From positions 626,832 to 690,831 of the forward strand of contig NWBM01000002.1 of the NCBI GenBank assembly GCA_002633185.1: a stretch of DNA of 64,000 bases, in the 5' to 3' direction. Origin of the DNA: Lachnospiraceae bacterium Phil5 (lineage in GTDB: Bacteria; Bacillota; Clostridia; TANB77; CAG-508). Positions within the stretch are counted from its first letter, which is position 1; each line of letters starts with the position of its first letter. Of the stretch, positions 28,181 to 37,971 are shown one piece after another. The notes beneath the pieces are model-generated. The model made no database searches. It was not told where the DNA came from and saw nothing but the letters and a program-made list of their open reading frames with translations. The position numbers were made by a program, and so were the translations under genes.

Positions 28181-29377
28181 TTACATACGAGGTCTTCTTC
28201 TGCTACTCATTCCATATAGCCAATCTTCTTCCTCTTGTTGTTTTTCTTCTTTTTCTTCCTCGATTTCTATTTCATCATCTTCCTCAGTTTTTTCAAACTC
28301 TTCAACTTCATTTTTTACTTTTTCATCTAAAATATTTTCAGTTGGATTTTCTTTTTTAGCATATTCAATAACTTCATCTCTAATAGAATTCATTTCGTCA
28401 GCATCTTTTTGTTTTTTAGAATATTCTAAAATTTTAGGATCAACTTCTTTTTCAACTTCTTCTAAAGTCATTACAGCATTTGGATTATACGTTCCATCTT
28501 GCTCAACCTTGGCGCGATTTAATTCTTCTTCAGTTGGATGCATATAATCAGTTCTTATTGGTAATGCTTTATTATCATTTCCAGGTGATGTGTCTATTTG
28601 TTGTAAATCAATTCTCCCTGTAGATGTTTTATTTATAATTATTTCCTTATTTTCTATCATTGGAATTCTAATAGTACAATGTCTACCCGTTTCTTCTTCA
28701 GCATTTTTGTCCATAGTTTCAACTTTTGATTTAAATGTATTATACTCTCTTGCATCCTCTGTCAAATCTACAATTTCGTTTGTTCCAAGTGTTTTAGCTA
28801 AAATTTTAAATTTACCATCAACCTCTGCAACAATAATACTATTTTTATCAATTTGAGTACCATCTTTTGTTGATGGATTAATTGCTTCTATAAATTTACT
28901 ATCATCAATTCTTGTCCAGGATGTAACATTTTTGTACTTAGGATTTTCCATTAAATCTTGATGCATTATTCTTGTTGATGTTGAACGCTCTAACCTTGCT
29001 TTTTCTTCTCTTTGTTTATTTTGTTCTTCATTAATTTTTTGTTGTTCACGTTCTTGCATATTTCTTTCATGTTGAATATCACGTTCATGTCTTTGTTGTT
29101 CTTTAATATTTTCAGCATCTTCAATTACAATCTCTTTAGAATCTAAGCTTATTCCTTCTACTTGCTCAATTTTCTTTTTATATTCAGGAAATATTGTTAT
29201 TTTATTTTCTGGAGTAATAATACCAATTTTTTGATTATTTTTTCCATACATAACATACCCATCTTTTGTCATTTCGTAACGGTCAACCCAAACTTTATAA
29301 ACACCTTTATTTTCTTTATTGTTTACACGTTCAAATTCACTTTTTTTAATTTCATTTCTATTATTTTTATATGGCAT
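28181..29377 (-). CDS. Hypothetical coiled-coil, acidic-tailed protein
   Basis: About 398 residues, family not recognised. The N-terminal part (about 25-85) looks like a small beta domain (VYKVWVDRYEMTKDGYVMYG). A charged Gln/Glu/Arg coiled coil follows at about 90-145. The middle holds a globular section, and residues about 345-385 are almost all Glu/Lys before a basic SSRRRPRM end. The ATG at 29377 follows AGAGGTGA; an earlier in-frame ATG at 29434 would add 19 residues without a ribosome site. It has no signal peptide, so is likely cytoplasmic. Confidence 0.75.
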   Translation of the reverse strand: MPYKNNRNEIKKSEFERVNNKENKGVYKVWVDRYEMTKDGYVMYGKNNQKIGIITPENKITIFPEYKKKIEQVEGISLDSKEIVIEDAENIKEQQRHERDIQHERNMQEREQQKINEEQNKQREEKARLERSTSTRIMHQDLMENPKYKNVTSWTRIDDSKFIEAINPSTKDGTQIDKNSIIVAEVDGKFKILAKTLGTNEIVDLTEDAREYNTFKSKVETMDKNAEEETGRHCTIRIPMIENKEIIINKTSTGRIDLQQIDTSPGNDNKALPIRTDYMHPTEEELNRAKVEQDGTYNPNAVMTLEEVEKEVDPKILEYSKKQKDADEMNSIRDEVIEYAKKENPTENILDEKVKNEVEEFEKTEEDDEIEIEEEKEEKQQEEEDWLYGMSSRRRPRM

Positions 29378-29465
29378 AAAATCACCTCTTTTTAAATTAT
29401 AAATACCTATAAATATTATACCACATTTTTCCATAAATTCAAACTAAACAATTGAAACACTTAAT

Positions 29466-29530
29466 GACGGGGATAAAATGTTTCATTTTGTAACATTTTA
29501 TCCCCGTCCCCAAGCATGTTAAAATGACAC
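29466..29530. repeat. Family 2 repeat with long perfect arms
   Basis: GACGGGGATAAAATGTT at 29466-29482 is inverted at 29492-29508, followed by a second partial unit (ATGACACTTTTTTACCCCGTCC). It ends at the 3' end of the P-type ATPase gene. Confidence 0.85.
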
Positions 29531-29534
29531 TTTT

Positions 29535-32247
29535 TTACCCCGTCCTCAATTGAGACATTTTTGTTTCTTTATGAATTCTCTTTCCAAACTTCAATTCATC
29601 ACTTAATTTCTGCAATTCCATAATAGCAATAGGCATTAATGAAATTCCAATTGTATACATCCATTGTCTTAAAGTTAATGCTGTTAGCTTAAATATACTT
29701 GCAAATTGTGGAACAACTACAACTACTACCTGTAAAATTGTACCTCCAATAAAAGCTAAACATAAATATTTATTTTGAAGTAGTCCAAATTTGAAAATTG
29801 ATTCATCAGTTCGAATGTTAAAACAATGAACTAATTCTAGTAAGCCTAAAGACACAAATGCCATTGTTCTTCCTACTTCTAGACTGTATAAATTTTTGCC
29901 TACAGTAAATGCAAATAAATTTAATATTCCAATCATACCTCCTTCTAATAAAATTCGTGCCCATAGGCCATCTGCAAACAAGCTCTTATTTGGGCTTCTC
30001 GGTTTTTCATTCATAATATTTTTATCAGATTTTTCTAAGCCTAACGCAATTGCTGGTAATGAATCTGTTATTAAATTAATCCATAATAATTGAATTGCTA
30101 TTAATGGAGATTTCATGCCAATTACAAGTCCTAAAAATATTGTTACTATCTCCCCCACATTTGTTGAAATTAAAAAATGGATTGCTTTTTTTATGTTATT
30201 GAAAATTGTTCTTCCATATTTTACAGCTTCAACAATAGTTACAAAATTATCATCTGTAAGAACCATATCTGCTGCACTTTTGGCAACATCTGTTCCATTA
30301 AGCCCCATTGCAATACCTATATCTGCCTTTTTTAGAGCCGGTGCATCATTCACCCCATCTCCAGTCATTGCAACAACTTCGCCTGCTTTTTGAAATGCAT
30401 TTACAATTCTAACTTTATGCTCAGGAGTCACTCGTGCAAAAACTGAATAATTCTTTATATTTTTTTGAAATAAATCGTCTGGAATTTTGTCTAAATCACT
30501 TCCTGTAATTGATAAATCTCCATTTTCTAAAATTCCAAGTTCATTTGCAATAGCATTTGCGGTTGTAATGTGGTCGCCTGTAATCATTACGGTTTTGATT
30601 CCTGCTTTTTTACAGGTAGCTATTGCCTCTTTTACGCCCTCTCTTGGCGGATCTATCATTCCAATTAATCCCACAAAAATTAAATCTTTTTCTATGTAAT
30701 TACTTTCAATCTTCATTGGCAATGTGTCTACATCTTTATACGCTACAGCAATTACTCTTAGTGCTTTTTCAGCCATTTTATTATTCTGATTTTCTATTGA
30801 TTTCATATTTGAAATATTCATGCTGAGAATTTTATTTTTTTCAAAATATTTACTACATCTTTTTAAAAGCACATCTGGCGCACCTTTTGTAATAATTCTA
30901 TAACCGTATGGCGTTCTGTGAATTGTGGTCATCATTTTTCTTGTTGAATCAAATGGAATGTCGTTTATTCTTTCAAATTCAGAATTTAATATTTTTTTGT
31001 TTTTGCCAATTTGTTGTACTGCATTTAAAATTGCAATTTCTGTTGGATCACCTCTTGCAGTTGCATTTCCATTTTCATATGTTATTTCCGCATCTGTACA
31101 TAATGTTGCAAGCTCTATTGCTAATCTTTGATTTGCATTATCCACAATTAATTCACTATTTAAATTAATTTTTAAATTATTTAATATGTATGTATCTATT
31201 GGTGTAACGATATTTGTAACTTTCATTTTATTTTGTGTTAAAGTTCCTGTTTTATCAGAACATATAACTGTGCTACTTCCTAGGGTTTCAACAGCTGGAA
31301 GCTTTCGAATTATACTGTTTTTCTTAGCCATTTTTGTAACTCCAATTGAAAGCACTATTGTAACAATTGCTGGCAAACCTTCTGGAATTGCTGCAACTGC
31401 CAGTCCTACAGATGTCATAAACATTTCTATTGGCGAAATGTGTTTTAATAATCCTATGCAGAAAATAAATAAGCAAATCCCTAGACATGCTAACCCTAGT
31501 GTTTTTCCAACCTCTGCTAATTTCTTTTGAATTGGAGTTTCTGGAGTTTCATTATTGATAATCATTTTTGCAATTTTTCCAACTTTTGTATTCATTCCAG
31601 TTTCAGTAACAACTGCTTCAGCATGTCCATTTACAATAACTGTTGTTGCAAAAACCATATTGCTTATATCTCCTAGCGAAGTTTTTTCTGCAAAAATTTT
31701 ATTTTCATCTTTATCAACAGGAACAGTTTCACCTGTTAAACTTGACTCTTCAGCCTTCAAATTATTAGATTTAATTATTCTACAATCAGCTGGAACAAAA
31801 TTTCCAGCCTCTAATAAAACAACATCTCCGAGGCACAAGCTCTGTGCTATTAATTGACCTAACCCTGCCTTCTCTTCTAACATTAACTTTAGGTGTTGTC
31901 ATGCTTTTCAGCGCCTCTAAAGATTTTTCAGCTTTGTATTCTTGAATTACTCCCATCATTGCATTTAAAACAACAATTGCAATAATTATAATTGAATCTA
32001 TGTAATCATTCTCACCCTGCATTTTTGTTATAACCGCAGAAATAATGGAGGCGATAATTAAAATAATAATCATAAAATCATTAAACTGCTTTATAAATTT
32101 AATTGCAATACTCTCTTTTGGCTTGTCCTCCAGCTTATTTGGTCCATACCTCGAATAACGTTTTTCAGCCTCATCATTGGTTAATCCATATTGATAATTT
32201 GTCCTTAATTTTTGCTTAACTTCACTTAAATTTAAAGAATGCCACAT
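29535..32247 (-). pseudogene. P-type Ca2+-ATPase (P2A-like), single frameshift
   Basis: Calcium- or cation-pumping ATPase of about 904 codons, interrupted by one shift. The first part (32247 to about 31832) holds the cation-ATPase N-terminal domain and transmembrane helices 1-2, ending STELVP. The rest, in the next frame, resumes GDVVLLEAGNFVPADCRI. It holds the actuator (SSLTGETVPVD), the phosphorylation site (SDKTGTLTQNKM), KGAPDVLLKRC, MTGDGVNDAPALKKADIGIAMG and the C-terminal membrane helices. At 31828-31832 the coding strand reads CCTCGGAGAT where CCTGGAGAT would restore the frame, so one extra C is enough to explain it. Everything else looks intact, so a recent mutation or a sequencing error is equally possible. 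Confidence 0.88.
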
Positions 32248-32314
32248 ATCAATCTCTCCTTTGTAAAAATTGTTTATATTACAGTATATGCAGTATGAAT
32301 AAAAAAAATGAGTA

Positions 32315-32343
32315 GATTTTTGGGGACACCTCCAAAAAACATC
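32315..32343 (-). repeat. Family 1 repeat copy after mntP
   Basis: 29-bp copy (GATTTTTGGGGACACCTCC and onwards) starting 2 bases beyond the mntP stop codon. Confidence 0.9.
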
Positions 32344-32344
32344 C

Positions 32345-32899
32345 TTAAAAAAGATGCTCCATTAATATTCGAATTCCCATTAAAATTAAAATAATTCCTC
32401 CTAGAATTTCTGCTTTGTTTTGAAATTTATCTCCAAATTTATTTCCAATTTTTACTCCTAGTGTGCAAATTAAAAATGTTATTATTCCAATAAATATTAC
32501 AGAAGTTATTATATTTACTTTTAAGAAACCAAATGTAATTCCAACTGCTAAGGCGTCTATGCTTGTTGCAATTGATAGTACCATCATTGTTTTTACATCT
32601 AAGCAATCATTTCTATCTTCTAAATCCTCGGAAAAACTTTCTTTTATCATATTGAATCCAATTCCCAGTAATAAAGCAAATGCAATCCAATGGTCTATTT
32701 TATAAATAATATGTTGAAATGAATTTCCTAAAAAATATCCAATTAATGGCATTAGCATTTGGAAGGCTCCAAAATACAAAGCAATTTTTATTGTTTTTTT
32801 AGTATTTAAGTTTTTTATTGCTAGGCCTTTACATATTGAAACTGCAAATGCGTCCATTGCCAAGCCTATGCCTATGAACATTATTTCAAAGAAATCCAT
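32345..32899 (-). CDS. mntP: Putative manganese efflux pump MntP
   Basis: 184-residue, six-helix membrane protein. MDAFAVSICKG near the N-terminus and SIDALAVGITFGFL in the second half are the paired Asp-containing motifs of the MntP (DUF204) family that exports Mn2+. The upstream gap of about 100 bases is too short to hold a yybP-ykoY manganese riboswitch, and I see none. Confidence 0.93.
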   Translation of the reverse strand: MDFFEIMFIGIGLAMDAFAVSICKGLAIKNLNTKKTIKIALYFGAFQMLMPLIGYFLGNSFQHIIYKIDHWIAFALLLGIGFNMIKESFSEDLEDRNDCLDVKTMMVLSIATSIDALAVGITFGFLKVNIITSVIFIGIITFLICTLGVKIGNKFGDKFQNKAEILGGIILILMGIRILMEHLF

Positions 32900-33019
32900 T
32901 TTGAAACTCTCCTAAATTTATTTTTACAATTATATGCTTATTAAAGAAAAGTTTTACAATTTTGACGAAATTATTTAATATGATGTGTCGCAAATTGTAC
33001 ATTATGCCTAAAGAACACT

Positions 33020-33057
33020 AAAAAATCGGAAAGCTAATATTCTGCTTTCCGATTTTT
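33020..33057 (-). terminator. proS terminator
   Basis: AAAAATCGGAAAGC is inverted as GCTTTCCGATTTTT, with a T-run on the minus strand, about 60 bases after the proS stop. Confidence 0.88.
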
Positions 33058-33119
33058 ATTTATTGAGTCTTAATTTACAAACTCTTATCTTATAAATAAT
33101 TCACATATAAATTCTTCTA

Positions 33120-34418
33120 TTAAAATTCCATATCTTTTTTACTATTTTTCATTTTTTCAACTTCAACCATTAAATCTTCTATTTTCATAGTTTTCTTTGC
33201 GCCATCTCTTGTTCTTTCAATTTCAACATATCCATTTTCAGTATTATTTCCCATAATTGCAACATAAGGAATTCCAAGTATTTTGGCATTTCTAATTTTT
33301 TCTCCTATAGAACCTTTAACATCATCAATTACAGTATCAACATTTTTTTCTTCTAAACAATTATATAGACTTTCAGCTGCTTCAGCCTTTTTATCTGTGC
33401 TAATAATATATAAATAATATGGCACAACTGATAAAGGTAAAGAGAATCCAACAATTTTGTCATTTTCCTTTATAACATTATTTTCATATATAATACCTAG
33501 AACTCTACTTACACCAATTCCATAGCATCCCATATAAAATGGTTTAGCATTGTTTTCGCTATCAATAAAATTTATTCCCATTGTTTCAGTATATTTTGTA
33601 CCTAATGCAAAAATATGTCCTAATTCTATTGCTTTTCTTTCAGATAATTTTTTTACATTATTTATATTATATTGTTCTGCTAAATATTCTTCAGCATTTT
33701 CTTTTTCTAATACTTCAACATTTAAACCTTGTTTTGTATCTTCATCAAACAAAATCGTATCTTCACCAATTGGAGATAATGCCATTATTTCTTCTGAATT
33801 TTTTCCACCCATTGAACCATTATCTGCTGCAACAGCAACTATGTCTAATCCTAACTCAGCAAATGTTTTGAAATATGTATCTCTTACTTTTTTATATGTA
33901 TTCATCATTGATTCTTCATCTTTGTCGAAACTATATAAATCAAACATAAGAAATTCTCTGCCTCTTAATAAATAGCCTCTATTTCTTATTTCATTTCTGA
34001 ACTTTGGACCAATTTGATAGAATGCAGCTGGTAATTGTTTATGTGATGTAATTCTGTTTTCAACAAAAACTGTAATAGCCTCTTCTGCAGTTGGTGCTAA
34101 GCAATATGTTCCCTTATCAGTTTCAGTAATCATTGTAACACCATCTTCTAGATATTTGTCATATCTACCTGATCTTTTCCAAATTTCTGCTTGTTGAATT
34201 AATGGCATTTGGACTTCAATACAATCTGATTTATTAAAATTTCTTTTAATAATTTCTTCAATATTATCTTGAACTTTTAATGGTATATTATCATACGCAT
34301 ATACACCGCTTCCATATTGTTTAATTTGATTTGTTTGCATTAGTATATCTTGTGCTGGATACATTTCGTCTAAATTGCTTAATTTAACACTTTTCATTCC
34401 CATTTTTGATACTCTCAT
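33120..34418 (-). CDS. proS: Prolyl-tRNA synthetase, compact form without INS editing domain
   Basis: 432-residue class II synthetase that charges tRNA-Pro. Motif 2 is in FYQIGPKFRNEIRNRGYLLRGREFLMFDLYSF-type sequence. Motif 3 is in MGCYGIGVSRVLG, and the C-terminal anticodon-binding domain follows (about 330-420). Typical bacterial ProRS has a roughly 180-residue editing insertion between motifs 2 and 3. Here ADNGSMGGKNSEE leads through only about 50 residues to ELGHIFALGTKYTE, so the cis-editing domain is missing, as in the short ProRS of alphaproteobacteria. It is controlled by the T-box leader upstream. Confidence 0.94.
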   Translation of the reverse strand: MRVSKMGMKSVKLSNLDEMYPAQDILMQTNQIKQYGSGVYAYDNIPLKVQDNIEEIIKRNFNKSDCIEVQMPLIQQAEIWKRSGRYDKYLEDGVTMITETDKGTYCLAPTAEEAITVFVENRITSHKQLPAAFYQIGPKFRNEIRNRGYLLRGREFLMFDLYSFDKDEESMMNTYKKVRDTYFKTFAELGLDIVAVAADNGSMGGKNSEEIMALSPIGEDTILFDEDTKQGLNVEVLEKENAEEYLAEQYNINNVKKLSERKAIELGHIFALGTKYTETMGINFIDSENNAKPFYMGCYGIGVSRVLGIIYENNVIKENDKIVGFSLPLSVVPYYLYIISTDKKAEAAESLYNCLEEKNVDTVIDDVKGSIGEKIRNAKILGIPYVAIMGNNTENGYVEIERTRDGAKKTMKIEDLMVEVEKMKNSKKDMEF

Positions 34419-34464
34419 AAATCATCTCTCCTTTTTTCATATTGATTAGAACTATTATAAAAAA

Positions 34465-34662
34465 CAAAAAAGGATAGTACCTAAAGGCGTGCGATTTGCA
34501 CGGTACCATCCTATAATTTCACTTTTCATTTTAACGGTATCTAACCGGAAATAGTTTGCTATTTCACTCATAGGTAGGAATTAAATAATATTATAATTTG
34601 GCTCTCACCTAACCCAAACTCTCTTTATATAAGTGATTATTTAATTATGTCCTAATCAACAT
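34465..34662 (-). promoter_or_regulatory. T-box riboswitch (proline specifier) of proS
   Basis: On the minus strand the T-box sequence GGATGGTACCGTGC (34500-34513) can pair as an antiterminator or form the terminator GGTACTATCCTTTTTT (down to about 34466). The Stem I distal loop GGTGAGAGCC lies at about 34596, and the likely specifier CCT (Pro) followed by A lies near 34573. Uncharged tRNA-Pro should permit readthrough into proS. Confidence 0.93.
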
Positions 34663-34737
34663 TTTTTATATTTACATAATAGCATTATATAAGAATTAGT
34701 AATAATTGTCAATATTTTATTTTGAAATTATTGATTA

Positions 34738-35421
34738 TTAATCATCTCTACGTCTCAAAATCATTACCAATCTTAAAACTTGAAGCACTGCACTAGCAAC
34801 ACTTGCAACATATGTTAAAGCAGCTGAAGTAAGCATCTTTCTAGCGCCATTGTTTTCTTTATTTTGAAGTAATCCCAATTTCTTAATCTGCTTCAATCCC
34901 CTATTTGATGCATTAAACTCAACTGGCAATGTTACTAATTGGAAAAATAAAATTATCAATTCTAATAAAATACCAACTTTAATTAACACAGATAATGAAA
35001 AAATCAATCCAATAACAACTGCATAATAACCAGCATGTGATGCAAAATTTACTACAGGAATAATTCTGCTTCTAATTCGCAAAAAAGCATACCCCTTTTC
35101 GTCTTGCATAGCGTGACCACACTCATGAGCAGCAACACTTACAGCAGCAATTGTTCTACCATTGTAAATATCTGTAGATAAATTAACAGTTTTATTTCTA
35201 GGATCATAATGGTCTGATAATTCACCCTCTACCATATTAATTCCAACATGTTGCAAACCATTATTATCAAGAATTTTTCTTGCAGCCTCATATCCAGAAT
35301 TTCCAGTTTCAGTCTGTTTTTTTGAATATTTTTTATAATTATGTTTTATATACAATTGTGCAGCTAACGCAATAATTGTAGAAATTATTATTAAGCCATA
35401 ATCCATATACATATAATCCAT
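34738..35421 (-). CDS. YugP-like membrane zinc metallopeptidase
   Basis: 227 residues with a zinc motif AAHECGHAMQD (HExxH). An N-terminal hydrophobic segment (about 5-25) and two or three hydrophobic segments in the C-terminal half (about 125-170 and near 195) place it in the membrane. The LSTDIYNGRTIAAVSVAAHECGH context is that of the Zn_peptidase_2/YugP family. Its substrate is unknown. Monocistronic, with an AGGAGAG site. Confidence 0.88.
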   Translation of the reverse strand: MDYMYMDYGLIIISTIIALAAQLYIKHNYKKYSKKQTETGNSGYEAARKILDNNGLQHVGINMVEGELSDHYDPRNKTVNLSTDIYNGRTIAAVSVAAHECGHAMQDEKGYAFLRIRSRIIPVVNFASHAGYYAVVIGLIFSLSVLIKVGILLELIILFFQLVTLPVEFNASNRGLKQIKKLGLLQNKENNGARKMLTSAALTYVASVASAVLQVLRLVMILRRRDD

Positions 35422-35543
35422 TTTTATCTCTCCTTTTTGCTTATTTTCTTCTCTATATTGGTTTTATATTATAATAAAATTAATATTTTTTCAAGTGTTA
35501 GATTTGTGATATAATATAAAAAAACTTGAAAGGATTTTATTAA

Positions 35544-36620
35544 ATGAAACTACGTGCTCCTAATTATTATAAAAAATTTAAATGTATTGCAGACAAGTGT
35601 AAAGACAGTTGTTGCTCTGCTGGGTGGGAAATTAATATTGATGAAAGAACTGCGAATTATTATGAAAACGTTCCAGGTGAATTTGGTGATAAACTTCATG
35701 AAAATATTTGTAATAATTCAGATGGCTCAAGCAAATGCTTTAAGCTAGATATCAACAACAATTGCCCATTTTTCAATAATCAAAAATTATGCGAAATTTA
35801 TATAAATCTTGGTGAAGAACACTTATGCCAAATTTGCACAGATCATCCTCGTTACTATGAATGGTTCAAAAATGCAAAAGAAGCCGGAATTGGGTTATGT
35901 TGTGAAGAAGCAGCTAGAATTATTCTTTCTCAAACAGAACCTTTTTCAACATATGAAATCGAAATTCCTGATGAAGATTGTAGTGAATATGATGAAGAAT
36001 TATTTTTATATTTATTAAATGCAAGAAATAAAATAATAAATTTGCTAAATAATTCTAATTCAGAAAATTTTAATTCTTCAATTCGAAGCATACTTGAATA
36101 CTGCAATAGACTTCAGCAAAATATTGATAATTATTTATCAGATGATGAAAATTTTATAGAAATTAACAATTATTCAAAAGCAGATATATTAAAAATAATG
36201 GATTTTTTCCTAACATTAGAACCAAATGACAAAAATTGGCTTAATTATTTTAAAAATTGCATACACACATATAACTCTTCTGCAGCAAAGCTTTCAAAGT
36301 ATGAAAAATTGCATCCAGAAATTAATAATTATTTAAAAAATATTTCAATTTATTTTATTTGGAGATATTTTTTGAAAGGCACTTTTGATGAAGAAATTAT
36401 TTCTAAAATAAACCTTATGGCAGTAAGCATTGCTGTACTTAAAATTTTATTTTTCTGCAAGTGGATTGAATGTGGAAATATAACTTTATCAGACTGTATT
36501 AATATAGTAAAAAAATATTCAGAAGAAATTGAATATGATGAAAATAATATAATAAAACTTGCAGATGCATGTTATGAAATACCCGAATTTAATATTGAAA
36601 ATTTAATTGGATTATTTTAA
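35544..36620 (+). CDS. FliB-like Cys-rich protein (flagellin lysine-N-methylase family)
   Basis: 358 residues. The N-terminal cysteine pattern (CIADKCKDSCCSAGW, CPFFNNQKLCEIY, HLCQICTDHPRYYEW and GLCCEEAARIIL) matches proteins annotated as flagellin lysine-N-methylase, FliB. In Salmonella, FliB methylates flagellin lysines. No flagellar gene is visible in this window, so the substrate here may differ. A TGATATAAT extended -10 element lies near 35507-35515. Confidence 0.8.
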   Translation: MKLRAPNYYKKFKCIADKCKDSCCSAGWEINIDERTANYYENVPGEFGDKLHENICNNSDGSSKCFKLDINNNCPFFNNQKLCEIYINLGEEHLCQICTDHPRYYEWFKNAKEAGIGLCCEEAARIILSQTEPFSTYEIEIPDEDCSEYDEELFLYLLNARNKIINLLNNSNSENFNSSIRSILEYCNRLQQNIDNYLSDDENFIEINNYSKADILKIMDFFLTLEPNDKNWLNYFKNCIHTYNSSAAKLSKYEKLHPEINNYLKNISIYFIWRYFLKGTFDEEIISKINLMAVSIAVLKILFFCKWIECGNITLSDCINIVKKYSEEIEYDENNIIKLADACYEIPEFNIENLIGLF

Positions 36621-36660
36621 AAAAAGAAAATACTTTTCTTCAAAGTATTTTCTTTTTTTA
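36619..36660. terminator. Bidirectional terminator
   Basis: AAAAAGAAAATACTTT is inverted as AAAGTATTTTCTTTTT. It serves the convergent FliB-like gene and the small gene at 36658. Confidence 0.8.
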
Positions 36661-36894
36661 TTTTTCATTTTCCATTTCTTCATTATTTTCTGTTCTAGAA
36701 ATATATTCTTCTTTATTATCTTGACCTTTTATTATATTGTCTCTAATCTTCATTGCTTCTTCCATAATTTTTCGTTGTTCATTTATTTTAGAAATCCTTG
36801 TTCCTCTAAGAATTGAAGCTTCTACAGCACTTGAAATCAAATCATCTTTTTTATTTAAGTCTTCAACATTGTTTCTTTTTTCTTCTCCATCCAT
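36658..36894 (-). CDS. Small charged hypothetical protein
   Basis: 78 residues, rich in Glu, Lys and Asn, predicted mostly helical, with no membrane segment and no recognised domain. AAAAGGAGAT precedes the ATG. It is 15 bases downstream of the 36910 gene, so the pair probably forms an operon. Confidence 0.6.
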   Translation of the reverse strand: MDGEEKRNNVEDLNKKDDLISSAVEASILRGTRISKINEQRKIMEEAMKIRDNIIKGQDNKEEYISRTENNEEMENEK

Positions 36895-36909
36895 ATTTAT
36901 TATCTCCTT

Positions 36910-37386
36910 TTATTCTTCATTTTTATTTGAAAAAAATTTCTTTATTTTCTTAAAAATTTTCTTAAAAATTGATTGCTGATATTCTGCTACATCTGGCAAA
37001 TTTTCTTTTACCTCATCAAGTGATTCTTGAAAACCTTCACTATTATTCTTCTCAAATATTTTTTCAGGATCATATTTTTCTTTCATATATTTAAAATATT
37101 TATCATCATTGTCAGAATAAATTTTTTCCAACCTTTTTCTTTCATCATCATCATCACACCAATATTGCAAATTTAATAATGCAAGAATTGCAAGTGTCTC
37201 ATCTTTCAAACCTTGATCTTTTATTGGAATATTTGGATTAATACCTTTATAATAATTTAGATCTTTTTCTTTTTTAAAAAATTCTCTTAATTTTTCAGGA
37301 ACCTGCCATTTTTCCCAATCATCTAATAACTCAATAAATTCGTCAACTTCTGAATATGCTTGCCTTGTATTATTATCAATACTCAC
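36910..37386 (-). CDS. Conserved hypothetical acidic protein
   Basis: 158 residues, family not identified. The central region WQVPEKLREFFKKEKD...KDETLAILALLNLQYWCDDDDE is acidic and Trp/Tyr-rich, followed by a basic C-terminus. A GTG start is used, with GGGGGTG about 7 bases upstream. No signal peptide. It leads the two-gene unit with the 36658 gene. Confidence 0.65.
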   Translation of the reverse strand: MSIDNNTRQAYSEVDEFIELLDDWEKWQVPEKLREFFKKEKDLNYYKGINPNIPIKDQGLKDETLAILALLNLQYWCDDDDERKRLEKIYSDNDDKYFKYMKEKYDPEKIFEKNNSEGFQESLDEVKENLPDVAEYQQSIFKKIFKKIKKFFSNKNEE

Positions 37387-37465
37387 CAGCCAACACCCCC
37401 GATTTTCATTTGTTTATATATATTATATTATTAATATTATTTATTGACAATATAAAATAAAAAAA

Positions 37466-37504
37466 TTTTTTTGGAGGTGTCCCAAAAAACACCTCCAAAA
37501 AATC
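37466..37504. repeat. Family 1 fused inverted pair at the flavodoxin 3' end
   Basis: GGAGGTGTCCC...CACCTCC half-copies face each other over about 39 bp, and the end overlaps the flavodoxin TAG codon by one base. Confidence 0.88.
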
Positions 37505-37971
37505 TATACAACCCATTCACAAACTTCTTTCTTATAAAAGCTTCCGTTAAATCTTTTTCCGCTAATAAAGCTAATATTTGGATATGTACGTTGTAAGTCT
37601 CTAACACATTTTTCAACGCCTGTTGCACCACTTGTTACAAAAACATATACCTTTTTTCCGTTCAAATTATTTTCCTCTATGAATGTATTAATAATTGTTG
37701 GAGCTGTATTATACCATACTGGAAATCCCATCAGAATTATATCATAGTCATCTACATTACTCAACTTGTTTAATACGAGAGGCCTAAACCTTTTGTTTCT
37801 CATCTCGATATATGACCTGTTTGTTCTACTAGGCCACTTCAAGTCTTCTGTGGTATATTTTACTACCGGCTCAATCTCAAATGTATCAGCGCCAAGAATT
37901 CCTGCGATTTTTTCACCCATCCTTTTTGTTGCGCCTGTTGCCGAAAAATAACAAACTAAAATCTTGCTCAT
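37504..37971 (-). CDS. Flavodoxin family protein
   Basis: 155 residues. The FMN phosphate loop is YFSATGATKRMGEKIA, followed by MGFPVWYNTAPTIINTFIEE and VFVTSGATGVEKC. It matches the short flavodoxins (Flavodoxin_4 type) common in Clostridia. It likely carries electrons in anaerobic redox reactions; the partner is unknown. Its stop codon touches a family 1 repeat. Confidence 0.88.
   Translation of the reverse strand: MSKILVCYFSATGATKRMGEKIAGILGADTFEIEPVVKYTTEDLKWPSRTNRSYIEMRNKRFRPLVLNKLSNVDDYDIILMGFPVWYNTAPTIINTFIEENNLNGKKVYVFVTSGATGVEKCVRDLQRTYPNISFISGKRFNGSFYKKEVCEWVV

Noticed and set aside
32900-33019. Manganese (yybP-ykoY) riboswitch before mntP
   Set aside because: The gap is short and shows none of the expected conserved loops.
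37437-37631. Reading frame overlapping the flavodoxin end
   Set aside because: It is an out-of-frame shadow of flavodoxin plus a family 1 repeat.
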